This document shows, piece by piece, positions 24,507 to 37,000 of a stretch of 64,000 bases of DNA. This DNA is from Acidobacteriota bacterium. Its GTDB lineage: Bacteria; Acidobacteriota; Terriglobia; Terriglobales; Acidobacteriaceae. Location of the stretch: NCBI GenBank assembly GCA_021803035.1, contig JAJZME010000059.1, forward strand, positions 62,001 through 126,000, given 5' to 3'. The notes below the pieces were generated by a model. That model saw nothing but the letters and a program-made list of their open reading frames with translations, was not told the origin of the DNA and made no database searches. Every line of letters begins with the position of its first letter. The stretch's first letter is position 1. A program made the translations under genes and the position numbers.

Positions 24507-26678
24507 ATGTCCGACTTTCAGCCCTTCGTTCCGAATGCCGAAAAACGACCCGAGTTCACCTTCCGCGCCATCTTTCTGGGCAGCATCTTCGGCCTCATCT
24601 TCGGCGCGGTTACCGTCTATGTGGGCCTGCGCGCCGGCCTCACCGTCGCCGCCTCCATCCCCATCGCGGTGCTGTCCATCAGCATTTTGCGCGCCTTTGG
24701 CCGCGCCTCCATCCTGGAAAACAACATCGTCCAGACCACCGGCAATGCTGGCCAGTCGATCGCCGCCGGGGTGATCTTCACGCTGCCCGCGCTGATTTTT
24801 CTGGGCTTCGATCTCCAATACTCCCGCATCTTCATGCTCGCCCTCATCGGCGGCTGGCTGGGCGTCCTCTTCATGATTCCCCTGCGCCGCCAGCTCATCG
24901 TCGAAGAGCACGGCGTCCTTACGTATCCGGAAGGCACGGCCTGCGCCGACGTTCTCATCGCCGGCGAGCGCAGCGGTTCGTTCGCCAGCCGCGTCTTCAT
25001 GGGCCTCGGCCTGGGCGCGGTTTACACGCTCTTCCAGAACTCAAACCTGTTCGGCGCCTGGCCGGGCACGCCCGAGTACGAGCCCAATTTCGGCCCCAGT
25101 CACATTCTCAAAGGCGCATCCATGCAGCTGGCCGCCACGCCGGAGTATCTCGGAGTCGGCTACATCATCGGCGCGCGCGTTGCCGGAACCATCTTTGCCG
25201 GCGGAGTCATTTCCTGGCTCTTCATCATGCCCATGATCTACTTCTTCGGCAAAGATCTTCCCCATCCGCTCTATCCCGGCGTGGTGCCCATTGCGCAGAT
25301 GGGTCCCAATGAGCTTTGGGCCGCTTACATTCGCCCCATGGGCGCCGGCGCCGTGGCCGCCGCCGGGCTCATTACGCTGATCAAGACGCTGCCGACCATT
25401 GTCAGCGCGCTCGGCGCGGGCCTCAAAAACCTGCGTCCCGGCACGGTGACGCGCCCGGCGCCCGCGCGCACGGAAAACGACCTCTCGATGGCCGTGGTTG
25501 TCGGCGGCTCCATTCTGCTGGTGGCCTGCATGTTTGTCTTTCTCCAGTTCAGGCCCATTCCCGGGACCTTCGTAGGCTGGGAGGCCAACCTGGCCGCGGC
25601 GCTGCTGGTTGTCGTCTTCGGATTCCTCTTTGTCACCGTCAGCTCGCGCATCGTCGGGCTGATCGGCAGCTCGGCCAATCCCATCTCCGGCATGACCATC
25701 GCCACGCTGATGGCCACCGCCGCCATCTTCCTGGTGCGCGGCTGGACCGCACCGGCGTACGGCGCGCTGGCCATCACCATTGGCGGCGTGGTCTGCATTG
25801 CCGCGGCCAATGCCGGCGACACCTCGCAGGACCTGAAGACCGGCTTCATTGTCGGTTCCACGCCGCGCCTGCAGCAGTTGGCGCTGTTCGTCGGCGTCAT
25901 CGTCTCCACGGTCGCCATCGGTTTCACGCTCAACCTGATGAACAGCGGGCTGGAATCGTTCCGCGCCGCTTCGATTGCCTGGAACATCAACGTCCCTCAT
26001 CCCGGCGTAAGCATTGAAAAGAACGCGACCGGCTTGCCCAATCAGTTCACGGTTACCGGCCCCAACCACACGGAAACCCTCCAGCACAAATCCGGGTACA
26101 TCGTCCTGAACGCGATCGGCTCGCCGGTGCTGGCCAACGGCAAATATCTCTACTCCATCGCGAAGCAGCGGATCGAGGTGCAATGGATTCCGGGCATCGG
26201 CAGCGAGCGCGCCCCCGCGCCGCAGGCCCGGCTGATGGCTACGGTCATCAGCGGCATCCTGGGCCGCAATCTACCCTGGGGACTGGTGATGATGGGCGTC
26301 TTCCTGGTCATCGCCGTCGAGCTGCTCGGCATTCGCTCGCTGGCGTTTGCGGTGGGCGCCTATCTTTCCATCGGCACCACCGCGGCCATCTTTGCCGGCG
26401 GGCTCGTCCGCTGGCTGATTGACCGGCACGCGGAAAAAACGGGCGAAGCTCAGAGCGAAATTTCGCCCGGCAGCCTGTACGCCAGCGGCCTGATTGCCGC
26501 CGGCGGCATTGTGGGCCTGCTGGGCGTGGCCCTCAAGCTCTACGAAACCACCTTCGACAAGCCCAACATCCTCCGCTTCCCGCACACCTTCCTCGATCAC
26601 CAGTGGGTGGCGGTCTCGGCCTTCGCCGCCCTGGCTTTCTCGCTTTATCACTTTGCGCGCAAGCCGCTGAAGAAGTAA
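24507..26678 (+). CDS. OPT-family oligopeptide transporter
   Basis: 723 aa polytopic protein from the ATG at 24507 (MSDFQPFVPN). About 15 hydrophobic helices, with the family signatures ENNIVQTTGNAGQSIAAG near residue 70 and YPEGTACADVL near residue 140. A hydrophilic periplasmic segment lies at about residues 490-560. OPT proteins import peptides or metal chelates by proton symport. Monocistronic; 256 bp upstream of it contains no gene. Confidence 0.92.
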   Translation: MSDFQPFVPNAEKRPEFTFRAIFLGSIFGLIFGAVTVYVGLRAGLTVAASIPIAVLSISILRAFGRASILENNIVQTTGNAGQSIAAGVIFTLPALIFLGFDLQYSRIFMLALIGGWLGVLFMIPLRRQLIVEEHGVLTYPEGTACADVLIAGERSGSFASRVFMGLGLGAVYTLFQNSNLFGAWPGTPEYEPNFGPSHILKGASMQLAATPEYLGVGYIIGARVAGTIFAGGVISWLFIMPMIYFFGKDLPHPLYPGVVPIAQMGPNELWAAYIRPMGAGAVAAAGLITLIKTLPTIVSALGAGLKNLRPGTVTRPAPARTENDLSMAVVVGGSILLVACMFVFLQFRPIPGTFVGWEANLAAALLVVVFGFLFVTVSSRIVGLIGSSANPISGMTIATLMATAAIFLVRGWTAPAYGALAITIGGVVCIAAANAGDTSQDLKTGFIVGSTPRLQQLALFVGVIVSTVAIGFTLNLMNSGLESFRAASIAWNINVPHPGVSIEKNATGLPNQFTVTGPNHTETLQHKSGYIVLNAIGSPVLANGKYLYSIAKQRIEVQWIPGIGSERAPAPQARLMATVISGILGRNLPWGLVMMGVFLVIAVELLGIRSLAFAVGAYLSIGTTAAIFAGGLVRWLIDRHAEKTGEAQSEISPGSLYASGLIAAGGIVGLLGVALKLYETTFDKPNILRFPHTFLDHQWVAVSAFAALAFSLYHFARKPLKK

Positions 26679-26787
26679 CCCACGCTCCGCTTACCAGATC
26701 CTTTCTCAAGAGGCTGATCCACGGGGCGCTGGAACGGGAAGAGAAGCCCCGCTAGACAGGGCGGTTCACCAATTAAACTGAAACGTT

Positions 26788-28080
26788 ATGGCCACTCTGA
26801 AAGCTGTGCGCGGCACGCGCGACCTGTTGCCGCCCGAAACCGCGCTATGGAACCAGATCGAGGCAACCGCACGCTCGGTCTTTGCGCGCTACAATTTCGG
26901 CGAAATCCGCACACCCATCTTCGAAGACACGAGCCTGTTCTCCCGCAGCGTGGGCGAGGAGACGGATATTGTTTCCAAGGAGATGTACACGTGGGAAGAC
27001 CGCGCCCGCGCGCAGAGCGAAAAAGCGCAATCCCTCACCCTGCGTCCGGAAAACACCGCCGGCGTGGTCCGCGCCTACATCGAGCACAAGCTGGGCGAAA
27101 CCGGCCAGTTGCAAAAGCTCTACTACATCGGCCCGCAGTTCCGCCGCGAGCGGCCGCAGAAGGGCCGTTACCGGCAGTTCTACCAGATCGGCGCGGAAGT
27201 CATGGGCCCGCCCTCGGCCGGCAGCGAAAGCCCCCTGCGCGACGCCGAAGTCCTGGAGATGCTGGCCACATTCCTCGACGAGCTGGGCATCACCGGCTGG
27301 ACACTGCAACTTAATTCCGTCGGCTCGGCGGCCGACCGCGCCCGCTACAACGAAACGCTGCGCGCGGCGCTGGCGCCGCTGGCGCCGCAGATGTGCCCGG
27401 ACTGCCAGCGTCGCGCCGTCACCAATCCGCTGCGCGTGCTTGACTGCAAAGTGCCTGAGGATCAGCCGCTTATCGCCACGTTGCCGATGATCGCCGCTTC
27501 GCTCGACGACGCGTCGAAGGCGCACTTCGCCGCCGTCATGGCGGCCCTGGACGCGGCTGGCGTTCCCTACGTACGCAACGACCGCCTGGTGCGCGGCCTG
27601 GACTACTACACACGCACCACCTTCGAGTTCACGCACGGTGGGCTGGGGGCGCAAAATGCCCTGCTCGGCGGCGGCCGCTACGACGGGCTCAGCGAGTCCA
27701 TCGGCGGGCCCAAAGCGCCGGGCATCGGCTTTGCCATGGGCGAAGACCGGCTGGTGCTCACGCTTCAGGCGCAGCAAGCCGCAGAGACGCAGCTGGCGCA
27801 TGCCTACCTCGCTCCGCTGGGCGAAGCGCTCAACGCTCCGGCGCTGAGGCTGGCGCGCGAGCTGCGCCGCGGCGGCCTGCGCATCGAGCTGGGCGACGGC
27901 GGTTTTCGCCTGAAGAAGTCATTCGACGCGGCGGAAAAGACGGCCCGCCGCATCATCATCCTGGGCGAAGATGAGCTTCAATCCGGTATTCTGACGGTAA
28001 AGGACTTCGCATCCGGTGTGCAAACCAAGGTGCCTCGCGGGGAACTGGTTCGCTTCCTTTCCGCACCGACACATGAATAA
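26788..28080 (+). CDS. hisS: Histidyl-tRNA synthetase
   Basis: 430 aa class II synthetase. Start MATLKAVRGTRDLLPPE carries motif 1 context. Motif 2 is QFRRERPQKGRYRQFYQ (residues about 115-131), the histidine-specific loop is LVRGLDYYTRTTFEF (near 270), and motif 3 is GIGFAMGEDRLV. The C-terminal anticodon-binding domain is present though short. Forms an operon with aspS, which starts 12 bp downstream. Confidence 0.97.
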   Translation: MATLKAVRGTRDLLPPETALWNQIEATARSVFARYNFGEIRTPIFEDTSLFSRSVGEETDIVSKEMYTWEDRARAQSEKAQSLTLRPENTAGVVRAYIEHKLGETGQLQKLYYIGPQFRRERPQKGRYRQFYQIGAEVMGPPSAGSESPLRDAEVLEMLATFLDELGITGWTLQLNSVGSAADRARYNETLRAALAPLAPQMCPDCQRRAVTNPLRVLDCKVPEDQPLIATLPMIAASLDDASKAHFAAVMAALDAAGVPYVRNDRLVRGLDYYTRTTFEFTHGGLGAQNALLGGGRYDGLSESIGGPKAPGIGFAMGEDRLVLTLQAQQAAETQLAHAYLAPLGEALNAPALRLARELRRGGLRIELGDGGFRLKKSFDAAEKTARRIIILGEDELQSGILTVKDFASGVQTKVPRGELVRFLSAPTHE

Positions 28081-28092
28081 AGGACTGGGTTA

Positions 28093-29970
<1,878 letters not shown>

Positions 29971-29999
29971 ACGCCGCACCTGAATTGCTGCTGAAATTG

Positions 30000-30209
30000 T
30001 CAGGGCGCGGTTCGCGGCCGCTGCCGGTCCAACTCCGCAAACATCTCACTGAGCACACTGCGGACCGGCGTGCCCGGCACCAGCAGCTCGCCAATCCGCA
30101 TCTCGTTGAGCCGGCGCCCGGCATACCGACAGCCAAGTTGTGAGTTCGGGTCGATGATCCAGACAGGCTCGACGCCAATGAGCCGGTATTCCCAGGCTTC
30201 TTGTTGCAT
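30000..30209 (-). pseudogene. Uma2-family (DUF820) nuclease-like remnant, C-terminal fragment
   Basis: 69 codons with YRLIGVEPVWIIDPNSQL and a trailing LSEMFAELDRQRP, matching the C-terminal part of Uma2 restriction-endonuclease-like proteins, which are about 190 aa. The N-terminal catalytic part is missing, so this is probably a remnant. A short intact gene is less likely. Confidence 0.45.
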
Positions 30210-30283
30210 GGCGTGAAAGGAATGATCGCCAACGCGCAGGTGCGATCACAACTGATGGGGTTCCCGGGTTAGAGGCAGCAGTC

Positions 30284-30604
30284 CTACTCGCCGTCGATCA
30301 CGGGTCCGTCTTGGGGCTCGTCGTCCGTGTCGCCTTCGATGGAGATGCGCAGCGAGCGCAGGAAATCCCGGTCCTGGCGGGTGAACGAACCAGGCGCGGC
30401 GCCGGTTTCGCCTTCGCTTTCCGTCGCTTCGGCATTTTCGGCCGAAACCTCGTTGAGGCCAATTGTGGCTTCCAGCATGAGGAGCACGTCAAAACCGTGC
30501 CTGCGGATGGCCTGAACTACCCCGGCGATCTGTTCGCTCTCGATAACCGACTCGTGGATGGCTTCGCCGAGTTGTTGAATGAGTTCGCGCAAACGAGATG
30601 TCAC
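30284..30604 (-). CDS. Hypothetical acidic protein
   Basis: 106 aa (MTSRLRELIQQLGEAIHESVIESEQIAGVV...). An N-terminal helical half (1-50) is followed by an acidic, low-complexity half rich in Glu/Asp/Ser/Gly that ends in DDEPQDGPVIDGE. No signal peptide or membrane helix. I do not recognise a family. Codon use looks like the surrounding genes, so it is probably real. Confidence 0.55.
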   Translation of the reverse strand: MTSRLRELIQQLGEAIHESVIESEQIAGVVQAIRRHGFDVLLMLEATIGLNEVSAENAEATESEGETGAAPGSFTRQDRDFLRSLRISIEGDTDDEPQDGPVIDGE

Positions 30605-30764
30605 CGATTCCTCCAGAAGCGGCGGCCAGCGCGGTAAGAGATGACGCGGATGGCGGCTTAGGATCTCTCTACCTTATCTCCGATGCTGTCCGGGTGCAAC
30701 TCAGGAAGCCGCAAAAAGGTGAACCAACACCCGGCCGCACGCCGCTGGTACCATCATAAACGGG

Positions 30765-31187
30765 ATGAGACCGAAGACCATAGGCCGCACACTGGGCATC
30801 GGATTGCGCGTGGCCACCCGCGTGGCCAGCCAGCACATGGCCGCTCATGCGCAGGCCGCTGGTCATGCCCAGGCAAATCAGCAGGTTACAAATACCGGTT
30901 CGGCAAGCAGCGCGGAGGCGCAAAGCGCAGGTCGCACCCGGGGTAGCCTGGCCAAAGGCATTGGCGGCTTTCTAAGGCCTTTCGGCCGCGTGGGTCATGC
31001 CCTGTGGCTTGAGGTTATGGGGGTCTTCTTTCTATTGCCGGCGCTCATCTTTTCCCGTTTTCTGTGGCGCGACCGCGCCAGTTGGCTGCAAGGCCCGGAA
31101 CACGCCGCCTTTGTGGTTTCGGCCATCATCGTGGCGGTGTTTCTCTACCTCGGAATCAGCTCATTCCGGCGGGCCTGGCGGAAGTAA
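30765..31187 (+). CDS. Hypothetical membrane protein with two helices
   Basis: 140 aa. The first 75 residues are hydrophilic, rich in Ala/Gln/Ser/His (HMAAHAQAAGHAQANQQ). Two hydrophobic helices follow (ALWLEVMGVFFLLPALIF and AAFVVSAIIVAVFLYLGIS), and the end is basic (SFRRAWRK). Membrane location is evident; the role is unknown. Confidence 0.6.
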   Translation: MRPKTIGRTLGIGLRVATRVASQHMAAHAQAAGHAQANQQVTNTGSASSAEAQSAGRTRGSLAKGIGGFLRPFGRVGHALWLEVMGVFFLLPALIFSRFLWRDRASWLQGPEHAAFVVSAIIVAVFLYLGISSFRRAWRK

Positions 31188-31223
31188 GTCGCGGCAGCGC
31201 AACCAATCATTGCGGGCACCGTC

Positions 31224-31388
31224 TTAGTGCGGGTGATGCCCCGACCGGATGAGGACCAGGACGGTCAGCCCCAGCACAGCCGAGACAATTGCAAACACAG
31301 TCAGGCTGGTGGTCCGCCGGCTGACGTAGATCATGTTGATGCAGGCAAAATTCCGCGCCGCGAAAAAATTCAACCTTGAGGGCAGCAT
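31224..31388 (-). CDS. Small single-pass membrane protein, hypothetical
   Basis: 54 codons from the ATG at 31388, which has GGAGA about 4 bases upstream on the minus strand. One hydrophobic helix (LTVFAIVSAVLGLTVLVLI) near the C-terminus and a basic N-terminal part. Convergent with the two-helix membrane protein. Support is the ribosome site plus the clear helix. Confidence 0.4.
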   Translation of the reverse strand: MLPSRLNFFAARNFACINMIYVSRRTTSLTVFAIVSAVLGLTVLVLIRSGHHPH

Positions 31389-31717
31389 ATCTTCTCCAAT
31401 CGGCGGAGAGCACAACCTCGTACAACGCAGGCCTGGCCGCATGCGGGCGGCATTGCGCAACGCATATTTCCAGCATACGCGGGAATTGCGATTGAGGCCG
31501 CCCAGCCAGCCGCGGCGGGGGCTTGTTCCTGCTGGCTTGAGATGCGCAGATCGAGCACCAGCAGCATCATGGCCGCGGCAAGGATGCCGTCGCTCAACGC
31601 GCTACGGCGGCTGAGGTTGCGGCCCTGGATGCGGTTGTAGAGGGTGAACACGGGAAGCCGAATTCCTTCGCTATCCAAGATACCGCTCCGGCGCGCTGGT
31701 TGCTGCACCTTGCCGGA

Positions 31718-32893
31718 CTAAATTTTCTTTTCATGCGGCGCCCCCGCCTGACCGCGCACGATGGACGCGAGCAGCCGGCCTGCGGCGCTCACGGCGACGA
31801 GGTTGGCCGGCTGGCCTGCGGCGAGAGAGCCTGCCTCATCTTCTGCGCCGATCATGGTTGCCGGATTAACCGTCAGCGCCCGCAGCGCCTGCTCCAGCGG
31901 TGCGCCGGCGAAGGCGACGAGGTTGGCCAGCGCGCGATCGAGCGTGAGCAGGCTGCCGGCCAGCACGCCTCTGGCGATGGCACGGCCCTCGGCCACCTGC
32001 ACCGTGAAACCGCCGAGCTGATACTCGCCGTCCGGCATGCCGGCGGCGCTCATGGCGTCGGTTACCAGAATGGCGTGCTCCGGCCCTTTGGCCCGCCACC
32101 AGAGCCGCACCATCTCCGGCGCCGTGTGGATGCCGTCGCAGATCAGCTCGGCAAAGAGCGCGCTCTCGGTGAGCACCACGCCCAGAATGCCCGGTTCGCG
32201 ATGGTCCAATGCGCGCATGGCGTTAAAGGTATGCGTGGCGCTCACCGCACCGGCGGCGATGGCGGCGCGCGTCTCGGCCGCCGTGGCATCGGAATGGCCC
32301 AGCGATACGCGCACCCCGCGGCGGGTGGCGTGAGCGGTCAGCTCCGCGGCGCCGGGCAACTCGGGCGCCAGCGTCATCAGCCGCACATGCCCCTCTGCTG
32401 CCTCGAACAGGCGGTCGAAGGTGGTGATATCGGGGACCAACAGGTGCTCGGGCGGCTGCACGCCGCGCTTGGCGTGCGAGAGAAACGGCCCCTCCAGATG
32501 GATTCCCAACGGCTGCGCTACGGCTTCACGCGCCGGCCGGGCGATGAGCTTTGCCAGCCCGCTTACCGCCCGCAGCGTGGCGTCGAGCGGCGCCGTTACA
32601 GTTGTCGCCAGAAAGCTGGCCGTTCCGCGCGAGGCCAGGAAGCCGCCGATGGCGTCGAGCGCAGCGGGCGTGGCTTCCATGGCGTCGTGTCCCGCCGCAC
32701 CGTGAATGTGGACATCGAGAAACGCCGGAGCCAGCGTGGCGCCGGGAAAGTCGAGCACGCGGGCATCGGCAGGCAGGGCGCGGGCGGCGCGCGGCGAGAT
32801 CGAGGAGATGCGGCCGTCTTCAATCTCGACCACGGGATGATCGAGCAGGGTGGCCCCGTCGAAAAGCCGCTCTGCGGTGAGCACTGTGGGCAT
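31718..32893 (-). CDS. nagA: N-acetylglucosamine-6-phosphate deacetylase
   Basis: About 391 aa amidohydrolase; the start could be any of three close ATGs at 32893-32905 or so, and I chose 32893 (MPTVLTAERLF). It deacetylates GlcNAc-6-P in cell-wall and chitin sugar recycling. Metal-site motifs: DVHIHGAAGHD (near residue 58), LEGPFLSHAKRG (near 130), GHSDAT (near 195), THTFNAM (near 215), the substrate loop DGIHT, and the catalytic Asp in LVTDAMSAAGM. The deaminase NagB-like gene at 49954 is not adjacent, so the pathway genes are split. Confidence 0.93.
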   Translation of the reverse strand: MPTVLTAERLFDGATLLDHPVVEIEDGRISSISPRAARALPADARVLDFPGATLAPAFLDVHIHGAAGHDAMEATPAALDAIGGFLASRGTASFLATTVTAPLDATLRAVSGLAKLIARPAREAVAQPLGIHLEGPFLSHAKRGVQPPEHLLVPDITTFDRLFEAAEGHVRLMTLAPELPGAAELTAHATRRGVRVSLGHSDATAAETRAAIAAGAVSATHTFNAMRALDHREPGILGVVLTESALFAELICDGIHTAPEMVRLWWRAKGPEHAILVTDAMSAAGMPDGEYQLGGFTVQVAEGRAIARGVLAGSLLTLDRALANLVAFAGAPLEQALRALTVNPATMIGAEDEAGSLAAGQPANLVAVSAAGRLLASIVRGQAGAPHEKKI

Positions 32894-32954
32894 ACTCTGC
32901 ATCATAGCGGCAGACAAGACCCCGGCGATGAAGAAATTGCCGAAGAACCGAGGC

Positions 32955-33527
32955 TCAACAGGGCTGGCAGCGCGCGGCGATCAGCTCAACCGCATCGCCT
33001 GCGGAGGGGACCACGTGGAGCAATCCGCGATTCGCGGCCTTCAAAAATCCGGCATCCACGGCCGAATCGAGAAACTCGAGCAGTCCGTCCCAGTAATTGG
33101 CCGTGTTGACGAGCACGCAGGGCTTGGCGTGCAGCCCCAACTGCGCCCAGGTTACGGCTTCCAGCAGCTCGTCGAGGGTGCCATAGCCGCCCGGCAGAGC
33201 GACAAACGCGCCGGCCAGCGCCGCCATGCGGGCCTTGCGCTCGTGCATGGTGGGTACCGTTTCCAGGGCAGTCAGACCGCGGTGGGCAATCTCTCTGCCG
33301 TTGAGCACATCCGGCAGCACGCCGATGACTTCGGCTCCCGCGGCCAGCGCCGCATCGGCCACGGCGCCCATCAGCCCCACGCATGCTCCGCCGTAGACCA
33401 GTCCCAGCCCCGATGCGCCGATGGCGCTGCCCAGTGCCCGGGCCTCAGACAGGAAGGCTGGATCGTTGCCGCTTGAAGATCCGCAATACACCGCTACGCG
33501 GAGCAACTGTTTGTCGAGGATTGTCAT
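32955..33527 (-). CDS. LOG-family nucleotide phosphoribohydrolase (TIGR00730 type)
   Basis: 190 aa from the ATG at 33527. The signature PGGYGTLDELLE and the N-terminal VAVYCGSSSG match the LONELY GUY/YgdH-like family that releases bases from nucleoside 5'-monophosphates (cytokinin precursors or purine nucleotides). Cytosolic, no extra domain. It precedes nagA by about 60 bp on the same strand. Confidence 0.9.
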   Translation of the reverse strand: MTILDKQLLRVAVYCGSSSGNDPAFLSEARALGSAIGASGLGLVYGGACVGLMGAVADAALAAGAEVIGVLPDVLNGREIAHRGLTALETVPTMHERKARMAALAGAFVALPGGYGTLDELLEAVTWAQLGLHAKPCVLVNTANYWDGLLEFLDSAVDAGFLKAANRGLLHVVPSAGDAVELIAARCQPC

Positions 33528-33607
33528 TGCATCCAGCATAACGCGAATGCAGCGGGCTTTTCCGCTGCCCGGCGCTCTGTCAATTCAGGGCTGGTAAGGC
33601 GGGCGAG

Positions 33608-33850
33608 ACAGAGCAAACGCACTGCAATGCGGGAATTCCGGCCATCCGGATCTGCGTTTTTCGCGGGAAATGAAATTATCTGCAAAGTTTTCTGTGGAAA
33701 AGAAAATATTTTAAGGGGGGTGGGTAGGCGCCAGCAGGGGGGCGGACGAGCCAGATTTCTGACATGGCGGAGCGGTGAAGAAATTCATGACTTTATTGTG
33801 CGCCAAAGACGCGAAATTATCTGCAAAACGGCGACAGGATGGCGTGCGCA
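33608..33850 (+). repeat. Dispersed intergenic repeat, copy B
   Basis: Same element as at 18478 in the same orientation. It shares the CTGCAATGCGGGAA block, a CGGCCATCCGGATCTGCG block, TTCTGTGGAAAAGAAAATATTTT with the G-run, and GCGAAATTATCTGCAAA. It is shorter than copy A between the two GAAATTATCTGC motifs. The rest of the 475-bp gap 33528-34002 holds only a terminator hairpin. Confidence 0.75.
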
Positions 33851-33924
33851 GCCGCTTGCGAAGTTCTGGCCTGCCCGCCACGGCTATTCAAAACCAGAGC
33901 TTCACCATGGGCTCATCAATGGAG

Positions 33925-33968
33925 CGCCCCCACCCTTGACGCAATGGATTGCGTCAGGAATGGGGGCG
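33925..33968 (-). terminator. Strong hairpin downstream of the TonB-dependent receptor gene
   Basis: CGCCCCCA...TGGGGGCG outer arms (33925-33932 and 33961-33968) enclose a perfect inner stem TGACGCAA-TGGA-TTGCGTCA (33937-33956). It lies 35 bp beyond the stop of the minus-strand receptor gene. It lacks a long T-tract but the stem is very stable. Confidence 0.6.
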
Positions 33969-34002
33969 AGCCAGCTAATCCGGCTTCAGACAGCCACTGC
34001 GG

Positions 34003-37000
34003 CTAGAACGTGAGGCGGCCGACAAGCTGGAAGTTGCGCGGAGGGTTGGTCTGATAACTTACGGTGCCAAAGTTGGAAGAATCGATGTTCGTTGCGACCC
34101 CGCCGAAGTTGACGTTGTTGAAGATGTCGAAATCGTCGACTTCAAAGAGGAAGCCCATGCCATGCTCCATGGGGAAGGTGCGGCGGAGATCCAGACTCTG
34201 TTCCCAGGTTGCCGGCGAAAACAGTCCGTAGGGTGCGCTGCGCGTCATCGTCGAGAAGGTGTACGGCGCTATGTCCTTAAACGCATTCACGTTGATATAG
34301 TGCGTAGCATTCGGAACTCCCTGACCGCTGTGGAGTCCGCCGTTGATTTGGACCGGTCCCGAGAATGCCGGGTTCTTTTCCGGATAACATGCGCCTCCCG
34401 TAAACGGATCGACGCAGGCACTGGAGCCGATGCTGAGCGGATTGCCGGAGTGGTAGGTGTAGATGCCCGCCAATTGCCAGTGGCTGACGAGCGCGGATAT
34501 CACGGGGTTGCTGCCGCCGGCCCACTGCCCCTTGCCAAAGGGCAGAGCGTACAGGAACGTCACCGAAGCAACATTCGGCTCATCGATGGCGCCCAGCGCG
34601 TACTCGGCCTTCGGGTTGTATGCCGTCCGGCTGTTGGTAATGTTGTCCATTTCCTTGCTAAAGACGTAGGAGCCTTCGAAGGTCAGACCGTGCGACATCT
34701 GCTTGCGAACGATGATCTGGAAGGAGTTGTAGTTTGAGTTGCCAATGGATTCATAGGCGTCATTGACGCCGGCGTACTGCGGGAAAGGCCGCAGCATCTG
34801 ACCGATCGTGCCGGTGAAATTGCTGTACGGCAGTTGGATTCCCGGCATGACCTTGTCCGCTGCGGCAATATTGGCTGGAGTGGCCTGGTCATTGAGCAAC
34901 GTTTGGAGCTGCAGGTACTTTGGATTGATCTGATCGCTGTAAATGGGGCGACCGAGGGTGTCGTTCAGGTAATGGCCCTCGCTCGCGGAGTATGCGAGCG
35001 TAACCGACAGATTGGGGGTCAACTCTCTCTGGATGCCGAAGTTCCAGTTTTCATACATGGGGGTTCTTCCGCCGATGCGCGGCGCCCCATAGGTTATGCC
35101 GCCTCCGGTTGCCTGACAATTGGGTCCTGTACAGAAACCGGTGTTGAGCGTCGGCTTGTAGAACGGCGCGTGTATGAACGGGGGCAGGCCTTTGTCATAG
35201 ATGCCTGGGTAAGTTGTTTGTGCCGATGAAGGTTGCGGAGACCAGAAGAATGCGGGCTCGCCTTCAGTCGGATTCACGCTGACAAAGGTTGGATTGGCAT
35301 CGAAGCCCAACTGCCCGGTGGCCTGGTAGAGCGCGCCGCCGGTGCCGTTGCCGCGGGAGTACATGATCGCGAAACCGCTCTGAATAACGGTCTTGTGGTT
35401 AATGCTGTACTCCAGGCCGATGCGTGGACCCCAGTCATTCAGGTGTGCTTTCACTGGGGTTGCGCAACCGCAACTGTCCGGTCCGTACCCGGCGAACTCA
35501 AGCGCGCCGGGATATCCGCCGATGGCCGGGTTGGGCTCATTGGGGTTGAGGAAGGACATGCGATTAAAGACCATCTTGGCCACGCCCATGATGTCATAGC
35601 GCAAGCCAAGGTTGAGCGAAAGGCGTGAAGAGGCTTTGTAGTCGTCCTGCACCCAGCCCGAATAGTTGCGGAATCGCTCGCCGGTGTCGACGACCGAATT
35701 GTCGGTTGCGCCGGCGACGTCCACCGCTCCCAGCAGATAGCTGGCGTAGGAATTGCCGGTGTTTTCATTGAGGGTTGTGCTGTCAGGCTTAAAGCCCGCC
35801 GTTTCGTTATTACTGAAGTTGAAGAAGACATCGCTGCCGCCATCCGGGCTAATGTCGTTGTTCTCCAGCCACTCGATCTGACCGCCGTAGGTAATGGCGT
35901 GCTTGCCGTGTACCCACTGCAAGTTGTCCTGGAGGACGAAGGTGTTCGAGGCGTCATTGAAAGCGATGGAATTGGTACCCGCCCAACCGATAGGCGAGTT
36001 CGGCCCACTGAAGTTGGTGGTTGGAAATGCGGTCGAGGCCTGCCCTGCCGGCAAACCTGCCAGGCCAGCCTTCGTGGGATAGTCGCCCGGCGACGTGGCG
36101 CTGAGAATCGGCACCTGCAACCGGTTGAAGGAATAGGCGAGCTGGTTGATGAGGTTAGGCGTAATTGTATCCACATCGTGGATCTGACCCAGCGTGACAT
36201 TCTCCTGGACGATGCGGGATGCCGTGTAGGGCAGGGGCAACGCATCGGTTCCTCCAGAGACGCCGGCGACAGGGGTCGTTTCAAATCGCCCTCTGCTGAA
36301 GATGAAATAGGCCAGGTTCCTGCTGTTGACGTGCCAGTCGAGACGCTCCGTGGTGTCGAACACGTTTACACCGGTCGTAAAGTTGGTGAGGACGTTGTTC
36401 AGCAATTGGTTGTTCGTGGGCTTTGGCAGGTACGATTGCAGAGACTGCGACACCGGTGAGAGCCGTGCAGGATTGATCGCATTCGGCGTCCCATTGTAGT
36501 CAAACTGGCTTCTGGTGCAGCCCGTGGCGCTGCAGGTGGTGGTCAGGGGATCGTAAATTGGCTCCGGAAGGGCGCTGAAGTTGCCTTGCCGTTCCTGCAA
36601 GGTGGGAACTGTCTGCAGGGTGGCGTTGGTGGCCTGGCGGAAGTAGTAGCCATCGAAATCGCCGAAGATGAACACCTTGTTCTTTACAATCGGCGCTCCC
36701 GCGTCCGCTCCGAATTCATTCTGGTGCTCAACCGGGGTGACCTTGGAGAAATAGCCGGCCGCATCGAGGGCTGTATTGCGGAAGTACTCATAAGCGGTGC
36801 CGTGGATATGGTTGGTGCCGCTCTTGATGGTGAAGTTCTCCACGCCCTGTCCGTCGTACATAGCCGGAGCGTTGTTGGTGAGTACCTGGAACTGATTGAC
36901 CGCCTCGACGGATACTTCCTCCGAAAGGAAGCGGGTTTCGCCTTGCACGGCGGAGTCCGTGGTGGGCAAGCCCTCGATATAGATTCCGTTCTGGCGGGCC